A stretch of DNA of 31,778 nt from Chara braunii. Lineage: Eukaryota > Streptophyta > Charophyceae > Charales > Characeae. Shown piece by piece: positions 1-9,678 of this stretch (positions within the stretch are counted from its first letter, which is position 1; every line of letters begins with the position of its first letter). Made by a program: the position numbers and the translations under genes. The stretch spans positions 2,429,326-2,461,103 of the forward strand of contig BFEA01000202.1 of assembly GCA_003427395.1 (NCBI GenBank), given 5' to 3'. The notes beneath the pieces were generated by a model. The model did no database searches and had not been told where the DNA came from. It saw only the letters and a program-made list of their open reading frames with translations.

Positions 1-14
1 CTGCCACGTGGCAG
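1..14. repeat. Perfect 14-bp palindrome with a central G-box
   Basis: CTGCCACGTGGCAG is its own reverse complement and has CACGTG in the middle. The matching CV1 leader site (about 19078-19091) has degenerated to a CATGTG core. CACGTG is the core bound by plant bZIP and bHLH factors; a role here is inferred only. Confidence 0.4.
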
Positions 15-788
15 CTCGTGGTGGAACTCAAGACCCCCCTGCTTAGGGGGCTGCTCTACAGTGGTGAGGGTCTGCTCACACAGCAGACCCTAGATCTGCA
101 GATCTGCAGAACTGCTACTGGGGGTTGATCAAGATCTCAGCCCCCTCTCTCCTCCAGCCGGCTGGCTGCAGCGAAGGCCAAGACTCTCTTGGTCTTGGTG
201 TACCTTGTGCCCTTGGAGACACCAAGGGCCAGGTATTAGTTCTCTCTCTCCCGTCCCTCTACTAACCCACCCTCCCTACCTCTCCTCTCTCCTCTTACTC
301 ACCCCTCCTCTTTCCCCCACCTTCTATTGCCTCTTTTCTCTCCTCCTTTTACCTTCCCCACCCCAACTTTCTCCCACCACCCACTCTTTTACTCTCTTTT
401 CTTCATTTCTTTTCTTTTCTTTCCTCCTTCTTTTCTCCTTGCTTCTTGATCCCTCTCCACCTTTCCCCGACCCTCCTCTCCCTCAACTACCACCACATCA
501 TCCCCCCACCTTCCACTTCCATCTTTTTTTCTCTCCCACCTATTTCTTTCTTTTCTCCTTCACTTTTTCATTCCCCTTCCCCCCTACTTCGAATTTTTTT
601 CTGTTTTTCTTCTTTCTATCTCTCTTTTGATTTATCTTTTCTCTTTTTTCCAAAAATTCGCATTATCTTCTTCCCCACCTTCTTTTCTCATTTTCTGATT
701 TATTTCATTTATTTTTCTATTTATTCTGAAAATTCGATTTTCTTTACGGCAACCCTAAATCTGATTAGGTGTTAGTCTTTCTTGCTTT

Positions 789-1112
789 CGGCACACGTTT
801 TGACCCCGTGGGGGTAATGAAGTGCTGCCGAAATTTTCTGATTTTCTCTTACTTGGTCTTTTTCGGCACACTTCGACCCCATGCGGGTAATGAAATGCTG
901 CCAAAATTTTTGAAAAGTCAGATACTTAATTTCTCTCCACCTCCTCATCCACTTATTTACTTACTTATTTATTTATCTATTTATTTATTATTTTTTTAAT
1001 CTATTTTCTGAAATTTTTTATTTGCGGCAGTTTGAAACCTAGTGTCCTTATCTTGGTCTCTCCTTCCCCCTTGGCACATTCTTGACCCCATGGGGGTAGG
1101 GAAATGCTACCA
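789..1112 (+). repeat. Three copies of an approximately 42-nt nested hairpin motif
   Basis: Copies lie at 789-830, 864-903 and 1072-1112. Each begins with GGCACA, has a central GACCCC..GGGGT inverted repeat, and ends with TGCYRCC then AAAATTT. In copy 1 the outer arms CGGCAC/GTGCTGCCG can also pair, giving a nested stem. The corresponding part of CV1's leader lacks all three copies, so this is either an insertion here or a loss in CV1. Confidence 0.55.
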
Positions 1113-1313
1113 AAATTTTAAAAAAATAAATCTTATTTTTCTTTTCACATTCTATTTACTTCTTCCCTTAATTATTTTTATTATTTATTTTCTTTTGTTT
1201 TTCTCTTGAAATCTCGCTGCTTATTTATTTTTCTTCCGCCTTTCCCCCCTATGCTTGCTATTTTATTTTCTTGATTAGGTCACCGGTACCCTACCCTAAC
1301 CACTCAAACTTCG

Positions 1314-1351
1314 GTTAGGGTTTTCTTAGGGTTTTTCTAGGGTTTAGGGTT
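1314..1351 (+). repeat. Telomere-like TTTAGGG degenerate repeats
   Basis: Four TTAGGG or CTAGGG units occur within about 38 bases, including TAGGGTTTAGGGTT, which matches the plant-type TTTAGGG unit. The same block is present inverted in the CV1 leader at 18513-18550, so it belongs to the retroelement family and does not mark a former chromosome end. Confidence 0.55.
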
Positions 1352-1450
1352 CTTCAACCCCCCCCTACTTCCCCTTCCTCTTCGGGCACCCTGGACCCGA
1401 ACCACCCCTCCCCCTTTGACGGCGCCCGCGCTAGCCTCGCTCACACGTGG

Positions 1451-3124
1451 TTAACCAGGGGTGTTATTTTCGACGAATTTTGCACCGAATTGCACTGAAA
1501 CTGTCATATTGTGCTGATTTTTTGCTTTTTTTTTTGTTTTTCTTTTTGTGTGATATATATGTGCTTTAGGGTACGTCATGTGTGCAGTTTTGACATCTTT
1601 GGATCAATAATGAAAAAGTTGGCATTTTGTTGGATTCGTTGGACACTTCATTTTGACTCGGACAGTGTTTTTGTGTTAGGGTTTCATAGTGTTTTTTTTT
1701 TTTTTTTTTGTTTTTTGCCTGTTTCCTTTTTTGATGTTTGCACTATGGTCTCATATCGTTTGTTTTTAAAATTTTTGATGAAATTCCCACCGCAATTGCC
1801 AACGAAAACGGCGAATATTTGGGCCCCCGTTAACCATCTCTCAAGTCAGGGAAGGTGTGTCCATTAATGACTGCCAAGGTGCTCGTGGATATCCACTACA
1901 ACACGGATTATAAGATGGTTGGCAAGTTTCTGGAGCGCGTGCATAGGTTCCAAGAGTTTCATGGGTCTGCGCCTGCTATGGATCTGCGTCGTGACAAGGG
2001 AGGGGAGGCGGGGGCAAGGGGCGATGGCGACATCATCGATGTCTACCACGTTGGGGAGCGGGTTGAACGGGGTGAGTCGTCTTCGTAGGACCGCGCGTGT
2101 GGGAAGCGCATCATCCACGAGCCGAGACAACGAGTGACTATATGCATCAGTGGAGAATTGAGTGGTGTACAAGATGTGAGTCAAGCCATGAACTGTGCGA
2201 TCAAAACATGTGAAACGTCTCAGTCGAGATCCCCTCGGCAGCGGGTGTCCTAACCAAAAGAATAAAACTCATGATCCTAGTCAGAAAGAGAATGAACCAA
2301 TGTGTAACAGATTTGGGTCCAAGGGGCTATTCTTGCTTGGGCCCAATCCCACTGGGTCCCTAAGGGTCCCACGTAGGTCGTGAACGAGTCCCAACCAAGA
2401 GGAGTCTCACATGACCTCAATTTCTGCCTCTACCATACTAAAAAACAAATTTCAACTTTTAACAGAACAGTCTACAACCGTTCAGAGATGAAAAGATGAA
2501 GCACTGTAGAAGGACTCGACAATGAGTCGACATTCCAATCGACATACTTCATTTCTCCATCCATCAGGTGAGTAAGTAGTTCACACACACAAAACACACA
2601 ATCAAGACCGTAAAGGAGTAGGAAAGAAACCCATAATAACCCCAACAAGACAATCAATACCATGCACACATATACATGGGCATCCCGTAGGTGCATGACA
2701 CTTACCCGAGTGGCCTGAGCTTCGAGATGAATAGAACTCACCCCCCTCTCATATGATCCTCCTCACCCCTGTAACGCTACCCCTACACTACTGTCCTATC
2801 TCATAGGAGAGTCTGACCCCAACACCCAAGTGCAACCCCGGATCCACCATCGATGCTGAAGAACAACGTATCAACTTGCAGTCCGTAGATGCTGAATGGT
2901 TGTTGTCCCTCTAGTTCGCCTATTTGAGGGAAGCCCTAAAGTCGCCAAGTGTCTCCCTTGAATCAGATTCCGGGTGCGAGTGCCTCTCACTGTCGCCTCT
3001 CTCAAGTTGTTGCATGAAGTCTCCACATAAAAAGGAAAAAAAAAATGTTTGCCACCCCATTCTCACTCTCAAGCAACCTGGTTAGGTCCAATGTCGACCC
3101 CACACGACCTAACCTGGTGGGGGC
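1451..3124. other. Unassigned sequence, no recognisable gene
   Basis: AT-rich to about 1850, with an uninterrupted T18 run at 1692-1709. A 106-codon minus-strand frame (1864-2184) and a 77-codon plus-strand frame (1855-2088) overlap; neither shows a domain I recognise. The rest (2200-3050) has no long frame. It may be the remains of the element to which the minus-strand LTR at 3125-3945 belonged, but no PBS, protease or RT motif is visible. Confidence 0.4.
3080..3114. repeat. 9-bp perfect inverted repeat (hairpin)
   Basis: GGTTAGGTC (3080-3088) and GACCTAACC (3106-3114) are exact reverse complements separated by 17 bases. They lie just left of the recognisable end of the minus-strand G1 LTR. 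Confidence 0.4.
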
Positions 3125-3945
3125 AACTTCCCTACACCAATGGGGACCGTCTTGCCGCAGCGTCCACCAAGGTGATGAAGATGGCAACCACCATATCCAG
3201 GCAAGTGCCTCTAATGCTCCTCCCTCCTAGTCCTGGTCTTCTTCCTCCTCCTGTCCTTGCTCCTCCCCAGCAGCGCTGCTCCAACCAGCGCTCCAAACAG
3301 TGTGTTGCCGAACTTGCACAACGAGAATGAGGAAGGACAACTGGCTCCTCCTTGAGATATAGCGGCCTGCTTGCCTCTTGGCGAGTGACTTTCGAGGCCG
3401 CACGACCTCCACGCAACCGGTACCTCCTCCCTTTCGAAGGGAAATATCATTGCAGACTCTGATATTGCCCGTAAGTGCCCTAGACTCAGACTGGTTGGAC
3501 TGGTACCTGCCTAGACCTAGCCTACAACTACTGGGCCTCTAAAAATGCCAACTTTTGTCTTTTTCTGCTTGGCCTCGAGTACCCGGCACATCTACCTCTA
3601 CATGGTGTGGTACCGACCTACCCGCGACTTGAGTGTTTTTCGCTGCTTCGAGTGTGGCGGGCCTCTTTCCCCACCACTTGAGTGTTTTCCCCCGATGCAA
3701 TCCTCAATGTCACAGCCACAGGTAAGTACCGACCCTTCGGGCCATTGAACGAACAAGTGCCCTTGTGGGTCACACACACACTCAAGCCGGCAAGCACTCA
3801 GACAAACATGCAAACCAGCAAGTGTGCACACACACAGACTTAGAGAACTCGGTAACAAGCGGGAAACACAGTAAGGCATTCAGTCCATGAGCAAAACAAA
3901 AAAATCAGTCGTGTGTCTCAGTTCGTGTTTGGTCAGGTCATTACA
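3125..3945 (-). mobile_element. G1-family LTR fragment, minus strand (LTR-A)
   Basis: Read on the minus strand this begins TGTAATGACC at 3945, like the 3' LTR at 6919 (TGTAATGACC) and the LTR at 9679 (TGTAAGGACT). It stays collinear with them for about 800 bases: the 'gacccacaagggcact' region, the 'acactcaagt' repeats, the 'gccaagaggcaagcaggccg' block and the 'accttggtggacgctgc' block. Similarity fades near 3125, so the CA end is missing. Its TG end directly abuts a truncated pol in the opposite orientation, so it is not the 5' LTR of that element. Confidence 0.75.
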
Positions 3946-4700
3946 ACGCTCAAAACACCCCCAACAAATATTTGCAGCCCATTGGAGCAAATATCCGCAG
4001 CCTCCTTAAAGGAGTTACCGTGCATCCCCAGACACAAAATCGAGTTACTGGATGACAACATTCCTCTAAAGTGTTGCGCCTGCCGTATGGGACCCGACGA
4101 AGTCGAGAAACTTATGAACGAATTTATGATATGATTGACAAAGGATGGATTAGACCTAGTGAGTCTGACTTTGGTACACCAGTCTTGTTTGTGCTCAAGA
4201 AATGTGACAAACTTCGGAAGTGTATTGACTACCGTGGACTCGACAAAATTACAAGGAAGAATGTTTACCCATTGCCATGCATCGATGACCTACTAAGACA
4301 TTGTAGTTGGGTGTAAGGTCTTTTCCAAGATCAATCTCATGTCTGGTTACTACCAGATTGAAATCGATCCGGTGAACCAGCAGAAAACTGCGTTCAAAAC
4401 TCGCAGTAGGCTGTACGAGTTCACCGTCATGCCCTTTTGTCTCACGAAGCACCGACCACCTTTCCAAGCCCCCTGGATAAGGTGTTCAAAGATCGGATTA
4501 ATCGATTCGTTGTTGTCTATGATATCCAACAAGTCTATGGATGAGCAGTTGAGACACCCTGAGGAAGGGTTAAGTATCCTCAAATATTCAGAACTGCATC
4601 TCAACTGGAGAGATCAAAGTTTGGGAGAGACAACATCAGGCCTTGAGCCCGAGGCAACCAAAGTTGAGATCATTCGCAGTTGGCCCCAATAGGTGAATGT
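3946..4700 (+). pseudogene. G1 Ty3/gypsy pol remnant: reverse transcriptase
   Basis: The sequence starts in the spacer before RT ([10 protein letters not shown]) and continues with the RT fingers and palm: [61 protein letters not shown] and EFTVMPF. Gag and protease are absent, so the copy is 5'-truncated. The frame changes near 4130 and again near 4316, after a stop at 4314-4316. The YxDD catalytic box is lost: where it should stand (about 4520-4545) the frame reads VVVYDIQQVYG, missing one aspartate. This RT cannot be active. Confidence 0.85.
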
Positions 4701-5400
4701 CTGTGAATTGTGTTCTTTTCTTGGTTTTGCGTCGTAGTACCGAAAGTTTGTTCCCAAGTTTTATGTCATTGCTCACCCATTTTCTAGACTAACTAGTAAG
4801 AATGTATCTGACACATGGAGTGATGCATGCAAGACCGCTTTTCAAGCCTTGAAGGAGGCTTTGGCGAGTCATCCTATCCTCCACATTGCGGATCCCAACT
4901 TCACTTTCTTAGTCACTACGGATGTGAGTCAGTATGGGATTGTCACAATGTTGCAACAAGATGATGGTGACGGCTTGCATCCGCTCGAGTACTACAACAA
5001 AAGAATGCCCAGTGAAAAAGTAGCTACTTCCACGTGCATGTGTGAACTCTATGCCTTGCGGGAACAATTTGAGCATTGGAAACACTATCCCTTGGGTCGT
5101 TATTTAAAAGTTTTTTCAGACCATCAGTGGATAAAGTCGCAAACTACTCTATCGTGTGTGAACTCTATGCCTTGAGAGAACAATTTGAGCATCGGAAACA
5201 CTATCCCTTGGGTCGTTACTTCAAAGCATTTTCAGACCATCAGACTTCGCAGTGGATCAAGTCGCAAACTACTCTATCTACAACACCGACTGGCTGACTG
5301 CATGAAATCCCTTTGTATGATTTTGAATCGAAGCATAAGAAAGGCTGTGACAATCAATTTGCCGATGTTTTGTCTCACCACCCTAAATTTATGACTTGGA
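4700..5400 (+). pseudogene. G1 pol remnant: RT connection and RNase H
   Basis: About 4716-4850 gives the connection segment (FLGFAS, stop, YRKFVPKFY). From 4849 the RNase H domain reads ASHPILHIADPNF, then TTDVSQYGI with the first catalytic aspartate, CELYALREQFEHW with the glutamate, and FSDHQ with the next aspartate. A 116-bp tandem duplication (5041-5275) repeats the middle of the domain and breaks the frame. The tail near 5330-5395 (NQFADVLS-like in another frame) resembles the usual end of gypsy RNase H. Confidence 0.8.
5041..5275 (+). repeat. 116-bp tandem duplication inside G1 RNase H
   Basis: TGTGAACTCTATGCCTTG starts at 5041 and again at 5157. Both copies run through 'acactatcccttgggtcgtta', 'tcagaccatcag' and 'aagtcgcaaactactctatc'. 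The second copy has a 9-base insertion after the 'accatcag' block. A period of 116 is not divisible by three, so the event shifts the reading frame. Confidence 0.85.
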
Positions 5401-5483
5401 TTGTGGACTCCTACAACCTTAAAGGAAACTGAAGGCGGAGTTGGCAGAGCACACTACTAAGGATCTGAAACTCAGTCCTATCC

Positions 5484-6705
5484 TTGAGCAGCTCAAGGCT
5501 GACTCCAACAGTCAGCCTGAGTTTCATGAGAGTGAGGGTGTTGTTCCGACGCTACGAAAAGTTCGACCATTTGTGTGTACCCAACCATGAGCCTCTCTGC
5601 ACTCATTTCTTGGACTTGCATTATGGCTGGAGTGGACACTTTGGTTTTGAGAAAACGTACAGAAGTCTGTTGCGAGAATTTCATTGGCCTGGAATGAATG
5701 GATATGCCCACAAATTTATGGTTGAGTGTCAAGTTTGTCAACGGATCAAGCCATCTCGACAAAAGCCATATAGGATGCTCAAACCTCTCGCCACTCTTGA
5801 TGGTCCTCGGAAGTTAGTTTGTATTGACTTTATGGACATGGGTAAGGTAAGTGAGAGAGGTTACTCACATGTTATGGTGATTGCTGACCATTTTTTCAAG
5901 TTATGGAATCTGATTTCATTGCAACCTCACGCCCCAATTGTTCTTGTGATCCGTGAGTTGCATCAGAAGTACATTTTGCAATATGCCCTCCCGAAAACTC
6001 TTGTGAGTGATCGGGATACCTGATTCATAAGTGCAGATTGGGAGGACTTCACTTCTCGACTCTAGGACACCAAACCGAAGATGATATCTGGTTGACATCC
6101 CGAAGCCAAAGGATTGGCTGGATCAACCAGACTGTTACACAACTTCTATGTGCTCTTATTGTTCCCGATCATAACTCAGGGGATAAAAAGTTGCATGCGG
6201 TGAAGGGGTTGTACAAAACTTCATTCACTCCACCACCGGTATGGCACCAAACAGGTTGGACCTCGGTTGGCAGATTCGCAACCCTCTCTCCTTCTTGTTC
6301 CCTGATCAGTCGCCTGGTTTAACGCCTCGCATGTTTGGCTATAGTGCCAAGTACGATCACTTGCTCAAAGTTGTTGTTGCAGCAATGACCAAAGAATTTG
6401 CTAACAAAAAGGTGTGGGAAGTTATGTTTGGGTAAAGATGTCTGAGTCTTCAGAAGAAGAGGGTGTGTCACGTAAACTACTTCCTTTGTACTATGGTCCC
6501 TAGAAAGGTGGTAGGGGATGATTCCTTTGGTCCTTCATATGTCATTGGCATGCCTCCTCATCTGGGCACGTATCTGGTCTTTCACACGTTTATGTTGCTC
6601 CTGAATCTTTTCCTTATCGTGAGCCTATCATGGTATGAGTGGGAAACAGAGAAACAGACAGTATCAAGTTCATTTTCTCTATCACTCGTTGGATGATCTC
6701 TAATG
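5484..6705 (+). pseudogene. G1 pol remnant: integrase
   Basis: The main open stretch (5484-6023) contains an HHCC-type zinc-binding region (LHYGWSGHFG, then CQVC), the WPGM motif, the first catalytic aspartate in VCIDFMDMG and the second in VSDRDT, followed at once by a stop (TGA). Past this, 6200-6435 in another frame keeps the C-terminal signature HSTTGMAPNRLDLG. The third catalytic residue (Glu) cannot be placed because 6024-6200 is scrambled. The frame 6463-6696 lies where the element's C-terminus should be, but I cannot identify a chromodomain there. Dead by stops and frameshifts. Confidence 0.8.
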
Positions 6706-6905
6706 CATTTCCAAGAACGACTTACTGAAGAACGAACCTTGAGTCCTCAAAGCTTATGAATGACAGATCGTTTCCGATCAGCAGCTAAAATTCTCTGCGG
6801 CTCTCACTGCCATTAAACATCCAATAGCTCTCTTTGCCATATTTGCTTGTGATGCATTTTGTTGGGACTCAGATTGAGTTACTCGCTTGAAGGGACCTTG
6901 CTGTT

Positions 6906-6918
6906 GAGGGGGGGGAAG
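6906..6918 (+). promoter_or_regulatory. Polypurine tract of the G1 element
   Basis: GAGGGGGGGGAAG lies immediately 5' of the LTR's TGTAATG. This is the standard position and composition of the plus-strand DNA primer of LTR retrotransposons, and it fixes the start of the 3' LTR at 6919. Confidence 0.85.
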
Positions 6919-8349
6919 TGTAATGACCTCCAAAAACACAGATCGAGAACACTGCTGATTTCTTAGTTTTGCTATTGGAATGTGTGCTGTGCTGAGATTT
7001 CCGCTTTCTGCTGTGATTCTAAGTCTCCATGTGTGCGTGCTTGCTGGTTTAGGTGTGTCTGTCTGAGTGCATGTCTGCCTGAGTGTGGGTGTGACCCACC
7101 AGGGTACTTGTTTGTTGGGGAGGTCATCAGGGCCAATACTTACCTGTGACCGTGACGGTTGCAGCGGGGAAACACTCAGGCGGCCGATGGGCTAGCTTAG
7201 GGGCACACTCGAGAGGCGGTATTGTAGGCCCGGTAGTACTTGAGTAGCGGTAGGCCGAGCAGAAGAAGACAAAAAGTTAGTGCCTTTAGAGGCTGTGTGA
7301 TTTCTAGAGAGTCCGGTAGGCCTAGGTCTAGGTACTGATTGCTTGGGAGGCTGCGTGACCTGGAAGTCACCGCTCAACAGGCTGGTTGCCCACAATATCT
7401 CCAGGAAAGAACGAGCTGTTCTTCCTCATTTACAGTGTGCAAGTTGGGGTGTCACGCTGCTGGAACGTTGGTTGGAAGTGCGATGTGTGGAGCGCCGGGT
7501 GGAGGAGCACCTGAGCTTCCACCGTGGCTATGGTGGACCGCACCAGGGAGGAGGAGGAGGAAGAAGGGGACAAGGAGGAGAGTGGCCAGGGGTACTTACC
7601 TGGCTATGGTGGACGCCATCTTCATCTCCTTGGTAGGCACTGCATCTGGAAGGCCCCAAGAGGGGTAGCGCTGCAACAAAACGGCTTCAGGGCAGTGTAA
7701 GGCATGGTGATCTGAGGTGTAGAGGACATAGCTGCTTTTGCGTTGTCTTTTGAACATCGGGGCTGGGCCCTTAGTTGTATGCCATAGCCGTCACCTGTCC
7801 AAGGTGGATGGAGGAGGAGGTCATGGCTGTTACGGACGTCATGTTGTGCCAGCAGTAAGAGGGAGATTCAGACATTGGTTCTGGTTCAGCCATTAATTGT
7901 TATTATTATTATTTATTGTTGATAAGAATGAGAGAGATAAGGAGGAGGAGATTGGTTGGCGAGAGAAAGGGATTTGCCATTGGTCTTTTGCTGGTGTACA
8001 TCTTCTTCTTCTTCTTCTGGCTTTCTTCTCTCTTCTTCTTCCTTTGTCTCTTTCTCCTTTGAAGTTCTTTCATTTCCTTTGCAATTGGATGGCGTTGTCT
8101 TTCCTTGTGTATTTGACCTTCGGAATTGGCCAGGATCATTTAAGAAGAAATTGGGGGAGAGATGGTGCCAAGATGAAGGGGGGATTGACATTGGTCTTTG
8201 CTCGTGTTCAGCTTCTTCTTCTTCTTCCAGTCTTATTTCGTCTTCTTCCTTTGTCTACTTCTCTTTCCAACTTCTTTCATTTCAGTTGCAATTGAATGGC
8301 ATTGCCTTTCTTTGAGTTATTGCACTGCAAGATAGCCAGGATCATAACA
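6919..8349 (+). mobile_element. G1 3' LTR (LTR-B)
   Basis: Starts TGTAATGACC right after the polypurine tract. The first 740 bases align with LTR-A (inverted) and LTR-C. I place the end at ATAACA (8349) because it gives TGT..ACA termini and because the repeat pattern stops there; length about 1431 bp. Without a matching 5' LTR, neither this end nor a target duplication can be verified. The 7390-7660 region has short reading frames on both strands, none convincing. Confidence 0.7.
7930..8349 (+). repeat. Approximately 210-bp imperfect tandem duplication in the LTR-B 3' half
   Basis: Two units, roughly 7930-8140 and 8141-8349, share in order: an A/G-rich start, CATTGGTCTTT (7978 and 8189), a CTTCTT run, CTTCTTCCTTTGTCT, CTTTCATTTC, GCAATTG.ATGGC and GCCAGGATCAT (8129 and 8335). 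The offset falls from 211 to 206 bases. LTR-A and LTR-C are cut before this point, so whether it is a family feature is unknown. Confidence 0.75.
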
Positions 8350-8569
8350 GGTATACCTGCCCTGATTGGAAAAGGACAAGGGGGTGCATACTCACACTTT
8401 CACAAGGCAGTCCTAGACAATTGTGTACCTAGAGTATAAACGTGTTGCTGATATATCCCCTAGATTATCACCTAAACCGTTCATGTCATAGCAAGGCTTT
8501 TTAATGCATGCACATTTCTACGCTCCAAGTTGGTGACATTGCTTGTCTGCACACATCTTAACTCTGCAG
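8350..8569 (+). other. Probable intron sequence upstream of host exon a
   Basis: No retroelement similarity and no long frame. It ends in a pyrimidine-containing acceptor (ttaactctgcag) before the first candidate exon. Confidence 0.3.
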
Positions 8570-8780
8570 GTACTAGAAGCAAGGGATCATTCAAGTGCTT
8601 CTGGTTGCTCCTTCGAAAATCGCCATAACAAACAAGCTGCGGAGTCCTATCAATATTCGCACTCTGCATACTTTGTCTGTCTATCGCTCAAGACGAGTGG
8701 AACATATGCATTCTTCATCGATATTGGTTACGAGAAGGTTCTAAATACCAATTTTGGGCCCGTTGTGAGAGTGATTCCTG
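8570..8780 (+). CDS. Candidate host exon a
   Basis: An open stretch bounded by acceptor CTCTGCAG and donor CCTG|GTAAGG. Exon start 8570 gives phase 0. The alternative acceptor TACTAG gives start 8577 in phase 1, which would match the other exons. The translation includes YFVCLSLKTSGTYAFFIDIG and ends in FGPVVRVIPG. The 'G-x-Y ... F-x-V-x-V-x-P-G' spacing is loosely like one Ig/filamin-type beta repeat; that is only a resemblance. The exon ends in phase 1. I do not recognise the gene. Confidence 0.4.
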
Positions 8781-8844
8781 GTAAGGATTGCTAACTCATC
8801 GCTGCCTTCTACTGACTCCCAAGTTTCCCATGATTGGCTTTCAG

Positions 8845-8967
8845 GTTACAGGAAAAGCCTTCCTGACATTGTCAACAATGCAAGACAAGAAGGACAACAA
8901 ACCAGATGTATTGATGGCAAAAACAACCATGCAAGACCCCCCTCAAGATGCGCAAAATCTGCAGATG
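8845..8967 (+). CDS. Candidate host exon b
   Basis: Acceptor GGCTTTCAG|GT and donor GATG|GTAGGT enclose 123 bases with no stop in phase 1. It continues exon a without breaking the frame and leaves in phase 1 again. The product is hydrophilic, starting GYRKSLPDIVNNARQEGQQ, with no domain I recognise. The intron before it is 64 bp, short but still usable in a plant. Confidence 0.4.
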
Positions 8968-9467
8968 GTAGGTAGAAGTCTGAAATGGTCTAGTAGAGAG
9001 CCCCATACATCATGTCAAAAGCCTAGGATACAGTAGAAGCTTCTGAAATGTAGGCATACAACCTGCCTTGAGTACAAATAGGCAGGTGACGGCAGCCCAG
9101 GGAAATAGTGAGAAGATCTGATTTCTGGCTTCAGTCTTTTTGTGCCGAAGTGCAACCAGTAGGTGCACTCGCTGGTCGCTCGTCATGTGTACCGGTACCA
9201 CTCAAGCCCTGCCTGTTTGGCCCTGCCTGTAGTACTGGCCAGTGTGACCAGGTTATCAGCCTGGCCCCACTGCCCAGTACCGGGCTGCAGGCTCCGCCTG
9301 CCTGCTAGAGTGTAGCCCTAAATCAAATTTTATTCACACGTTTGGTCAACTTTTGCATTCATTCATTCTTTGTTTTGGCTTGCATCATTGCTGTTATCGA
9401 GGTTTGCTGTCCATGGTGTAGGGGGTGATGTCCATCCCACCTTGCACACCATCTCCATCACCTCTAG
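8968..9467 (+). other. Probable intron between exons b and c
   Basis: No long frame and no retroelement similarity. It contains a GC-rich patch with repeated 'cctgcctg' words (9210-9305). It ends in a pyrimidine-rich acceptor (catctccatcacctctag). Confidence 0.3.
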
Positions 9468-9602
9468 CCCACACTGATGGCACTGCATTGGTATCGGATG
9501 AGGCCTTTCTTGTGCATGTTCCAGCCTTCCCGCAGCTGCCCAATCCCCCAACTAATTACGGGGCTCACAAAAACAACAGCCTGCCCAGATACCACAAACA
9601 AA
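9468..9602 (+). CDS. Candidate host exon c
   Basis: Acceptor CACCTCTAG and donor CAAA|GTGAGC enclose 135 bases, open in phase 1 and leaving in phase 1. The product includes DGTALVSDEAFLVHVPAF and a proline-rich tail. Together with exons a and b this gives consecutive phase 1-1 exons, which random frames rarely do. The next exon would lie past LTR-C and its nested insertions, so the host gene is probably split by at least 10 kb of retroelement. Confidence 0.35.
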
Positions 9603-9678
9603 GTGAGCTGGAAATCTGCAATCGGAGATCTTCTGTTGGGTGGCTATTTTGAAGATAATTATTTGAAGCTATGAAGAG

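Larger units (their letters stand above)
1..1450 (+). mobile_element. Chromovirus 5' leader fragment, inverted relative to CV1
   Basis: This stretch is the reverse complement of CV1's untranslated leader (about 18440-19096). Both share the block ending in a 'caccaagggccaggta'-like run, the pyrimidine-rich tract, the AT-rich TTTATT stretch, the 'gattaggtcaccg' block and the telomere-like repeats. Similarity stops near 1450, before any gag coding, so this is a non-coding fragment of a related element that probably extends upstream of the window. Relative to CV1 it carries about 800 extra bases (roughly 320-1140), including three copies of a hairpin motif. CT-rich reading frames in 205-775 are low-complexity and not genes. 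Confidence 0.75.

Noticed and set aside
205-775. Plus-strand frames rich in Ser, Phe, Leu and Pro
   Set aside because: They come from a CT- and T-rich low-complexity tract in a non-coding leader; no domain and no conservation with the CV1 leader at protein level.
3125-3945. LTR-A as the 5' LTR of the G1 pol that follows it
   Set aside because: It lies in the opposite orientation, no primer site follows it, and gag and protease are absent.
6463-6696. Chromodomain or envelope-like product at the end of G1 pol
   Set aside because: The frame is hydrophobic in part but has no chromodomain aromatic residues and no recognisable envelope motif; it fits frame-shifted pol tail.
8345-8354. Target duplication at the end of LTR-B
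   Set aside because: The 5' end of that element is missing, so no second copy exists to compare.
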